In this document: piece by piece, positions 10,705 through 19,163 of the stretch | Layout of the letters: each line of letters starts with the position of its first letter | Position numbering within the stretch: position 1 is the first letter of the stretch | Assembly (NCBI GenBank): GCA_024699855.1 | Contig: JAMPIQ010000002.1 | Coordinates: 13,578,001-13,642,000, forward strand | DNA: 64,000 nucleotides | Direction: 5' to 3' | Source: Aphelenchoides besseyi | Lineage: Eukaryota; Nematoda; Chromadorea; Rhabditida; Aphelenchoididae | Program-made: the position numbers and the translations under genes | The notes under the pieces: model-generated | The model's database searches: none | Seen by the model: only the letters and a program-made list of their open reading frames with translations | What the model was told of the DNA's origin: nothing

Positions 10705-12048
10705 ATGAAGGTGACAAAAGCAGTCGGGAATAATTGTTTGTATTCTTGTTTCAGTTGTTATTCAAAGAAACAGACCCGTCAGTCACGGGCGAGGGTCCGG
10801 TAGTTTTCGAGTGGCGTCCCGGTGGAAATCACATTGCGATTGGAGGGTAAATTGATTTAACGTTTCGCTTAAATCACTATGCACATTTCAGTTCCACCGG
10901 AGTTGTTTGTATTTACGATCGTTATGGTGCGAAAGCAGAAGAAATGCGATTGGGATCGTGAGTTGTTCTTTCGCGAACGTTTATTTCTTTATGTTCAGCA
11001 AAATTGACCGTTTACGTTGGGAACGGAATGGCGAGGTCTTGGCCATCGTGAGCAGTCAAGTGAGCGTCGTAACGCTCTTTGAGTTGGCGACTCGGCAGAT
11101 CATTCCGTTGGATGTGGCCATGGGAACCAAGTATGAATTGTACGATAGAAAGATTCGAGGATCTTTTTAGGGGATTGCCAACATTTGCCGAGTGGTCCAC
11201 GGACAAACCGGTGCTTATTATTGGTAACAATCACGGCAACATTCTTCTTTTCAATTACCGGACATCGAGGTTAATTGATGGATTCGGCTGTTTTTAAGGT
11301 TTTTTGCAGAAAGATTCCACTGATTGGAAAACATCAACGGTCGATCATCACCGGGGCTTTCAATTCGGACATATTTGCACTGGGTTCCGATGATATGACG
11401 GTGACAGTAAACAATCTCGAAGGAGAAACCATTGCAACAATAAGCTCTACGGCAGAGCCCTCCGTTTTGAAGTTGATTCGCTTTCATCGTGCCGATGTAC
11501 AAAGTGATCAGCCGGAAATTTTCGTTTGTTCGAATCCGAAAACTTAAACGAACAATCAGATTTAGTTGAGTTTTGTTGCCGGTCGTCGAACTTTGAGTGT
11601 CGCTTCAATTGCCGATACGAGCAATCCAATCAGTTTGCAGTTTCAAGACAAGTACGGGCATATCGTTGATACGGCTTGGTACGGGAACGGTATGGTGGTC
11701 ATAGGATTCGAGCACGGATTTCTGGTCGTTTTGTCTGCGCAGAATTGGAACGAAGTGAATCACGAGCTTTTTTCCGTTCAGGAATTCCATAACACAATCT
11801 CGTACATTTGTTTGAATACCGACGTTGGCAAACTGTTCACCGCCGGCGATAATGGACAGTAAGTGCACAGACATCGAGGGACACGACAATAAGCTTTTAG
11901 GATCAAAATCCGCAATTTGGATGAACTCCAAGAGCTGAGTGATATAATTGAAAGCAGTTCTGATGCAAAAGCCGTCACACGAATCCAATGTACAGAAGAC
12001 GGAACGTTGACTGCAGTTTCCACTGAAAGTCCCGCACTTTCTGTCTAG
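10705..12048 (+). pseudogene. WDR19: IFT144/WDR19, 5' part only, cut off at the palindrome arm
   Basis: IFT144 is a subunit of intraflagellar transport complex A (retrograde ciliary transport; DYF-2 in C. elegans). Exons: 10705-10710, 10755-10846, 10892-10957, 10999-11130, 11171-11269, 11310-11523, 11566-11858, 11901-12048, all in phase with 40-45 nt introns. The 349 residues follow the family from the start: VVFEWRPGGNHIAIGG, CIYDRYG, WERNGEVLAIV, NHGNILLFNYRTSRKIPLIGKH, LGSDDMTVTVNNLEG, LQFQDKYGHIV, GDNGQIKIRNL, i.e. most of the first WD40 propeller. The family protein is about 1,340 aa; here reading stops at TAG 12046-12048, which is the first three bases of the inverted arm. No later exons occur in the window. 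Up to that point the gene is intact, so the disruption looks recent. Confidence 0.9.
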
Positions 12049-12353
12049 CTAACACAAGAAACAACACCAAAGGGAATGGACTTGCTTGTGGGGAAGAGGG
12101 AAACACAACATTATTGCACACACCCTCTCTTGCCGTCTTCGCTCTCTCGCAGCCTCATCGTCTGGCTGTCTCTTGCTTGCCTCTGCGTCTCTCCCAGACC
12201 GCGCTGGGTAGATAGGCGACAAATCTTTCGGGGCAAGAGGCGGCACCCATAGCTCAGTGGGCAAGAAGGGCCGCAATGCGGTAGGATGTACGCTCGACTC
12301 CGGGTGCCGCCGAATATTTTTGCCATTTTATATTTATTTCTTTTTTGCAATCG
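12046..12353 (+). repeat. tRNA-like module, right arm copy
   Basis: Inverted partner of 9240-9546. Starts TAGCTAACACAAG, contains the tRNA-like unit at 12242-12308, and ends at the TA (12354-12355) flanking foldback copy B. Confidence 0.7.
12242..12308 (+). ncRNA. tRNA-like sequence, right arm copy
   Basis: Same 67-nt unit as 9284-9350, in opposite orientation: perfect terminal stem GGCACCC/GGGTGCC, A-box AGCTCAGTGGG, B-box-like GCTCGACTCC, no proper T-arm. Confidence 0.45.
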
Positions 12354-12355
12354 TA

Positions 12356-13026
12356 CTAACAAGGGAAGTGTACGAATTTACGGTGGCATTTCGGAACGAG
12401 CGATAGCTCATTTCAAGCGCCTCAAAAAGTTGTCTTTGTTTTATCGGAGGGCATGCTACGGCACGCTATAACGCTCCAAAGTTTGCGCTTATTTCATTAC
12501 GATTCACTTTCAGAAATTGAGTCCTAGAAAGTGTGCTGTGGTGGCCGCGTGGTAAGCGGTCTACCTGCAGAAGCTCTCTTCTTTTGGTGGACGCGGGTTC
12601 GGTTCTTTCGATTGTCGGGTGCGTTCTCCCTTCCTTGTATCCAGGAATCAGAAGGAAAAAGAGTAAAAGGTAGGTGACCGCAAGTGGTTCAATCGGCTTT
12701 TTTCGCACTTTTTGGAGTCGCTTAATAGATCCAATGCGAGCACTTGAAATCACGATCGAAAAATTCGAACTCGTAACCCGCAAAAGAAGAGAGCTTTTGC
12801 AGGTAGACCGCTTACCCACGCGGCCACCACAGCACACTTTCTAGGACTCAATTTCTGAAAGTGAATCGTAATGAAATAAGCGCAAACTTTGGAGCGTTCT
12901 AGCGTGCTGTAGCATGCCCTCCGATAAAACAAAGACAACTTTCTAAGAGCAGCTTTTTGAGGCGCTTGGAATGAGCTATCGCTCGTTCCGAAATACCACC
13001 GTCAATTCGTACACTTCTCTTGTTAG
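12356..13026. mobile_element. Foldback (MITE-like) element with tRNA-like heads, copy B
   Basis: A 671-bp inverted counterpart of 8568-9237, flanked by TA at 12354-12355 and 13027-13028. The arm nearest the centre reads CTAACAAGGGAAGTGTACG. The left-arm tRNA-like head here is the better preserved one (GTGGCCGCGTGGTAAGCGG ... GCGGGTTCGG). Confidence 0.8.
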
Positions 13027-13028
13027 TA

Positions 13029-14413
13029 TTGGTTTGTTACTAAAGTTTTGTCTGATTGCGCAATGCATTTTCTAAAATTGGAACGAAAGAAATTCACCGG
13101 TCCATTGGAAATTAAACGAAGTGTCAAATTTGATTTATTGGATCTGCTGTTTCTCGACATCGCTACTCCTGTTTCCTTGACTAATTTCGTCAAATGGGCC
13201 TCACTCGTGAACAAGTGCGACTTCTGCTTCTCAAAGAATATCGTCTCCATCACTCGCCCGCCAAAGCCGCCGCCATCATCAACTTGGCACATGGAACGCG
13301 AACGACCACCGAGAGGACGGCATGTCGATGGTTCAAAAAGTTCGACGATGGACTCGAGGATTTGGCCGATCAACCACGAACGGGACGTCCGCCAACGGTT
13401 CATCAACCAACGATTCTCAACGCTGTGTCCAATCGAACTGCGCAATCAACTCGCGAATTGGCCAATAGTTGTTGCTATGTAACCGTTTGGAGAACATTAA
13501 GGCGAGCGGGCAAACAATTCTTTATGTCTACAATCACTAATGGTTATTCTCGTTTAGATCTCCGGCATCGACGAGGACGGTGGGTACCCCACGAGTTGAC
13601 GGACCTGCAGAAGCAACGGCGAGTCCGGGCTGCTGCGAAAATCTCCTCCAGTTGGAACGTGCCAACCCGTTCGTCCACCGGCTCCTAACCTGCGACGCAA
13701 CATGGGTCCAACTCGTCAATCCATATGGCCGTGGGCAATGGTTGCGTCCCATCAGCGACCGGTTAGTACCCTCCGGCCGAATCTTTTCCAAACAAAAGTT
13801 ATGCTTTCTGTTTGGTGGAATCGGTTAGGTGTTGTGCACTGGGAGTTGTTGAACCGCGGGCAGACGATCACTTCGGAACTGTACTGTGCCCAAATGGATC
13901 GAGTCGCCGCCACCCTTCGTCATCGTCGCGACGTTCTACTGCTCCAGGACAACGCGCAACCGCACACCGCCCGAAGAACTCAACAGCACCTGAGGACTTT
14001 GGGTTGGACGGTCATCGAGCACCCGCTGTACTCTCCGGACCTTTCGCCAACGGACTACCATCTCTTCCGTTCGCTAAAGACGTGGATACGAGGACGCTGA
14101 TTCAACGACGTCGATCATCTCCGCCGGTCCCTGAACTCGTTCTTCGCCTCCCATCATCGATCCCTCTACACGCGCGGAATCACCCAATTGCCCGAACGGT
14201 GGCGCCGAACTATCAATCAAATGGCGAGTATTTTTTATGATTTATGTTAATTTTAATAAATGAATTCTAATCTACAACGAAAACCATACTTAGGACAGTA
14301 GGCAGCTGAACAACCGAACTTCGTTCACACACTTCCACCGACCGGTCAATTTCTTTCATTTCTAATTTAGGTCACTCATGACGCAATCAGACAAAACTTT
14401 AGTAACAAACCAA
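13029..14413 (+). mobile_element. mariner element, right copy
   Basis: A 1385-bp element with the same TIRs as the left copy, flanked by TA at 13027-13028 and 14414-14415, in opposite orientation. Nearly identical to the left copy, with a 2-base length difference inside the transposase. Confidence 0.92.
13194..14100 (+). pseudogene. mariner transposase, frameshifted twice (right copy)
   Basis: Same protein as the left copy. It starts MGLTREQVRLLLLKEYRLHH, has WVPHEL, TCDATWV, LLLQDNAQPH and SPDLSPTDYHLF (D34D) and stops at 14100. It carries the shared frameshift before VMLSVWWN and an additional one at about 13633, where two extra bases (GCTGCTGCG for GCTGCCG) interrupt the RVRAAENLLQLE region. 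Inactive as read. Confidence 0.9.
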
Positions 14414-14415
14414 TA

Positions 14416-16289
14416 TAATGCGAGAATTAAACAAATTATCGACATATGATTGATGGTAATGAAAAAATTGAAATCAACTAAGTTTCATTTTCGCTTGCAA
14501 CTGCTCGTCAACAACCATCTGCAGGAAACCTTTGATACAATATTTGTTTTGATCTCTGGTTAATGTTGAGTCGAAACTTGTATTGGTGTTATGAGGTGAC
14601 TTTTCCAGTTTTCTTACAACTAACTCACAAATGTTTAAGATTTCTCAACGAATTCGTCACTTTGCAGTTGTACATTATCAACAACATGGCCAAGTACAAC
14701 GATGTTGTGATTCCGACGGATTGTCGAAGTTCGAAAACATCGTTCAACTATTTCCCAACAACACAGTAGTCATCAGCAAAACAAATTGACGTGAAGTCCA
14801 AACAAGCTTAAAATACTTCTTAACTATCTGCTCTTTAGAACTACTTTCGGCTTCAGAAAGTATGCGATCTGAAGCTAACAAGTCAATGATAGAATTACAA
14901 TGTGAACGATTTTTTAATGTCAAATTTAATGTCAATTGAGAAGTGACCTCAGAATTTTCGACCATTAGGCAACAACTGGCTTTACTGATAATTCTAGTGT
15001 TGACGAATAAAAGTTTGGTGTCGTCGACGTCACAAATTCGCTCCAATGGCAAATTTAATAAACTAATGGCTGAGATTGACTTTCATAGATGAGATGTTGA
15101 AATTAAGCTCTTTAGGTAAAATAGCGGATATCAGCGCCTGTACTGGAAGTTTCGTGCGTACAAAGATCAAACAGAAAGAAAGGATAATCGTCTTCAATCT
15201 TCTAGTTTGCATTCATTATTCTTGAAGTTTACTCTCATCGGTTTTGCTTCTGAACGCTTGATTTCGTCAACAGCTCAACAAAATCTGATGCAGCTCACCA
15301 CCGATTAGCTGTCGATTTCGTAGTTTTCAAACCCAAAACGGAAAGTCGATGTTTGTGGTCTACGATGCCAGTTGAGAGGTTGCTGTCCAACAAAAAGTCA
15401 TTTCGTGTTCTTAAACAAAAGGAAACATTGTATACGGTAATACCTTCGGCCCCATCATCTTGCGTTTAGAACTGGATAGCCCTGTGGTTGTTTGTGTTTT
15501 ACGTGAGTAATCGTTTTGCGCACCTACGCTTCTCGGCCTAATTTCTCTAATAACATTCTTTTTTTGCCGTTCACTCACGAATGAACTACGCTTTCCTCCT
15601 GATTCTCAGAACAAATAATCAATGTGCAAACAATATTTCCGTCCATAAACGAGAGTTTGAGTTCGCGGTTTCTTTTTTTTCATCCGAAACTTGGACGTTC
15701 GAGTGATTGACAAAAGGTGTGGAGGTGAAATCAATTGCGTTCTGCAGAGAATTTGAGTGCTCACACTTTTGCGCAAACGCGTGTCGTTCATCGTCCAACT
15801 TCTCCGAAAAGATTCGATTTCACGCGTTGAAGACTCTGATTGTCGAATAGTTTCATTCGAGACGTTTCCTTAACACGGAAGTTCGTTTATATTGTTCAAT
15901 CGATTAATCTTGCATTTATAATCGAACGCCTTTCGACCATCTTTCCGTGCTCTCTTATCTGAAATTATGTTTATAAGGAGGAAATGATAGTTTGTCTCGA
16001 CAACGTGTGTCTCTTTTCTTTCTGCTTTTGAGCTGAAGTTTCCTATTTTGGATTATTGCTTAGAGAACTTATGTTTCGTAAGATCGTTTTGATTCCTTGA
16101 CGCTACAATTAGTTAATTGTTTTCAAGATTTGGCCTCTGGTTATGAAATATTGAGTTCAATTACAAAGCTTCAACTTTAAAATCCAGTCTTTTGCATTTA
16201 AACTGCTGTTTACGGTTTTGCGTGATGTCGTGTCAACAACCATAGAGGTGGTTTACAGTTGTTTTCAGGTCATTGATTGTATTCGCGCT
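14416..16289. other. Intergenic stretch right of the palindrome
   Basis: AT-rich DNA. No continuation of WDR19 exons and no convincing gene; short open frames only. Includes the upstream region of the 7TM receptor gene. Confidence 0.45.
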
Positions 16290-17745
16290 ATGAATACAAA
16301 TCCATTTCTCGGATGTTCGGATTATCAGGCCGGAAAGGACGACAAATACGCGCAATGTCTATCGAACATGACTGGAAACCCAGATCCATGCACTTTGATT
16401 CGCGTATGTTCATTGATTTTGTACGAAAGTAATCGAAGTGTTTAGGACTTGCATCGAGCAAAAGAGTTTCGTGCGTACTTCTTGGCAATCATACCATTCA
16501 TCCTGTCTGTTATTACAATCATAATCAATTTGGTTTTCATTTATTTGGTTTGGTTTCACATATTTCGCAAAGGTCGAAGGTAAGAACTGCTTACTTGGCT
16601 GGAAACTATCGACATTTTAGTTCAAAGAAACGTTACACGTTTCTAATAAACCGATCTATTAGTGCGGTTATTGCACAGATTCTTCTTTATGTTGTGCTGA
16701 TAGCGTGGAAAGCAAAATCGTTGCACTACTCCTCAGCAACAATCTTCCTTCTAGTCGGTGGTCTTAGCATTCTAACACACACCGGAACGTACTTGGTTGT
16801 CACTTGGATGCTTTATCGGGCTGTTACGACTCCATTATGGTATAAAAAGAACATTACAATGTCTTTGTGTCTCTGGATTATTGGAGTGATTTGGCTCTTA
16901 TCAGTTGGAGTCTCGGTGAGTGACGTTTTGAAATAAAATTGAAGCATAAAGTTAGAAAACATATCGACTTTGCACTTTTGCCCGTAGTCTTTAATGTGTT
17001 TGTTTGTCTATGATTCACAGGTTAATCACAAAAAATGACGTGTTTATTCTTCAGATTTTATTCGGTCTACTTGGCGCCACACTTTTCTATCCCAACACCG
17101 CACCCATTCATTGCGAGTTCTATCATTGCCAATTTCCGATGGCCGTTACTTTGGTGATTATCTTCTTGTTCAGCTTTTTTGCCGTAATCACCTTCTATCT
17201 TGTCATGGTGTTGCGAATTCGCATGAAAAATTCGTGTATCGGCGATCAGAGTCGTTCTAAAGACGGAAACGAACGTGAACGTTTGGTGACACACGACAGA
17301 AACATTCGAACAATGAATCGCTTATCGTTGAATTTGGTCGCATTCTCAATCTCCAAACTACCATTGTTGATCGTAGCCATTGTTGCGTTAGCCAATCTAC
17401 ATAATTTAAGTGTTCTCGGGTACGGAGCAAAGGTTCCATGTAAGACATTCGAACACGGTCGTCTTTTCTATGAAGTAGAATGTCTGGCGAGTATCGCCGC
17501 TATACTTTGGCTTTTTGGTTCGTTGAAAGAAAGATCAATCATTGATTATCACTATGGTTTTAGGAATGAGCTTAGATCCGGTCATTTCGATTGGTACCGA
17601 TCCGATTTTCATGGAAGATCTCCGAAAACGATACAAACAAGTGTGTTTCTTCGCTCGACGCATCCGCAGTTGTAAATCAAAGCCATCACTCACTCGAGAA
17701 GCGACGTTGACGACGGAAGAAGTCAATAGTTCCGGCGAGTTTTAG
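16290..17745 (+). CDS. 7TM G-protein-coupled receptor, orphan
   Basis: Predicted plasma-membrane receptor; ligand unknown. Exons 16290-16403, 16446-16579, 16621-16915, 17055-17517 and 17564-17745 join in phase to 395 aa. The Cys-rich extracellular N-terminus has N-glycosylation site NMT. Seven hydrophobic spans can be read: FLAIIPFILSVITIIINLVF; ISAVIAQILLYVVLIAW; ATIFLLVGGLSILTHTGTYL; MSLCLWIIGVIWLLSVGVSI; VTLVIIFLFSFFAVITFYLV; LNLVAFSISKLPLLIVAIVA; CLASIAAILWLF with the following LDPVISI. The NR in TM1-2 (LINRSIS) and DPVISI in TM7 fit rhodopsin-like receptors; the DRY position reads LYRAV. The tail is basic, then acidic and Ser-rich. The first exon could extend upstream, as the frame is open to an acceptor at 16268. 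I cannot assign a family such as the nematode chemoreceptor groups. AATAAA is at 17912-17917. Confidence 0.75.
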
Positions 17746-18236
17746 GCTTTCTACTCTCACGTAGAAACGATCAATAGTCTTCTATTTATGAATTTGTTTC
17801 TCGATCTCATCGTAAAGATCTGTTGTGGAAAAACATTCCGTGAATTAAGTTTCTTGCTGAATATCTTCGTGATCATCATCTAGTTGTTATTTGAAATTAT
17901 CACAAATTGTGAATAAACGGTTCTTACGTTAATGATCGAAGGATAATTGCGTGCTTGAACTTATTATCGAACATGTTGCATTTCGGCAACAACAATTAAT
18001 CGTGTGGTTAAAGCGGCGATCCGAAGAACATTTCTGTACAATCGCGAACGCGTTTACGGCGATCGAAACCTCCAAACCAACTTATCCGATCTTTTCAACA
18101 GTTGAGACGGCGGTTTGCTTCGGTCGCTCGTTTTGACCCAAAAAATAATGTGCGCGGATTGTGCCGTTGACGAAAGTCATTAAACCGCAGATCGTGATTC
18201 TGTTTTTCCTGTTTTACATCCAGAAATTTTAGGAAA
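17746..18236. other. Short intergenic stretch
   Basis: Receptor 3' UTR with AATAAA at 17912-17917 and the upstream region of the next gene. No other signal seen. Confidence 0.4.
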
Positions 18237-18727
18237 ATGAAGTTGATTGTTCTCTCGCTCTTCCTAACTACCACTTTCTTCGTAATCGCATGGCCAACAC
18301 CATCGGCTATTTCTGGTAAGAGATCATTGTACTTCACATGACCTTGAGCTTTGCAGACGATATGCCCATGACTCAAGTGCAGCCCGAAGAAACAGCGAAC
18401 AATGAAGATACGGTTGAAGATTTTCAGTCCGTAGCTCAAGAAGCAAGTTTCAACCAGAAACCGAAGATCGCTGATCAAAAAACCAAAGTCATGGCACCGG
18501 TACCGTTGGATCAATATCGAGAGTTCGACGAGATGCTCGAATCGCCCACTGAGCTGCCGTTAAGCGGCGATTTGTTCAAGGACTTAATGACACCGTTGGA
18601 AGAGAGCACCGAAATGGAACACATGTTCAAAATGAAAGTGTCGAAATTCGACGAGAACGTAAATTCAAAACGTCATTAATCGAATCTAAGTTACGATTTT
18701 CAGCCACAAGTTGAAGGACCGAAATAG
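18237..18727 (+). CDS. Small secreted acidic protein, unrecognised
   Basis: Exons 18237-18315, 18357-18658 and 18704-18727 (introns 41 and 45 nt, phases agree) give 134 aa. The protein opens with a clear signal peptide, MKLIVLSLFLTTTFFVIAWP, and is then hydrophilic and rich in Glu, Asp, Gln and Met, without Cys. Short segments such as LPLSGDLFKDLMTPLEES could form amphipathic helices. No dibasic cleavage sites surround an amidation signal, so a neuropeptide precursor is not indicated. The last splice replaces a VNSKRH end by PQVEGPK. AATAAA at 18812-18817. Function unknown; possibly a secretory product. Confidence 0.6.
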
Positions 18728-18811
18728 TCGGGCGTTTCGTATTCCAGACGTTGCATTCTCTTTATGCAGGATTCGTAATGTAAATTCGTCGTTAACATAA
18801 GGTGTAAGCAC

Positions 18812-18832
18812 AATAAATTGTGTAATTTTATT
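18812..18832. terminator. Back-to-back poly(A) signals of convergent genes
   Basis: AATAAA on the plus strand (18812-18817) for the small secreted protein gene and TTTATT (AATAAA on the minus strand, 18827-18832) for the BPI-family gene lie 9 bp apart between the two convergent stops. Confidence 0.5.
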
Positions 18833-19163
18833 TGCGTCAATGAGTGTAAAGCTTGCGACAAGATCCGCTTAATCGAAATGTACAACACGGGACTCGGAAG
18901 TAAACAAAAACCCGAATTCGACAACTAAAATGTCAACTATGGCAGTAACAATGTGAAAGTGTTTTGGCGTTTTATGTTTTTAAATGTGAGACGATTTGTA
19001 CAGAAATTCGTGTGTATGGTAACAAAAGCTTTTTAGGATTCAAAACTGAAGTGTTGAAGATCAATCGACCGATATCTAATACTAAAAACTACCCGCGCGC
19101 AATCATCGTCGAACATCAAGAACCGAACTTTCGATTCTTATCTTTGAACCCGAACCAACGACC

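Larger units (their letters stand above)
7181..14415. repeat. 7.2 kb near-perfect palindrome built from mariner, foldback and tRNA-like modules
   Basis: Arms 7183-9546 and 12046-14413 are reverse complements of each other apart from scattered substitutions and small indels, separated by 2.5 kb of single-copy DNA. The order from outside inward is mariner, foldback element, tRNA-like module. The outer boundary of the repeat coincides on both sides with the mariner TIR and its flanking TA; beyond that the two flanks are unrelated. The inner boundary is TAGCTAACACAAG on both sides. The arms differ (for example GCTGCCG against GCTGCTGCG inside the transposase, and single-base changes near 9505 and 12094), which argues against a simple assembly fold-back artefact. 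Confidence 0.9.

Noticed and set aside
12111..12362. ORF pair (83 and 75 codons, also at 9182-9543) as a conserved protein.
   Set aside because: They are translations of the repeated tRNA-like module in both arms; conservation reflects the repeat.
7181..14415. Assembly artefact (folded read) as an explanation of the palindrome.
   Set aside because: The arms differ by substitutions and small indels, and the outer ends fall exactly on transposon borders. Not fully excluded without reads.
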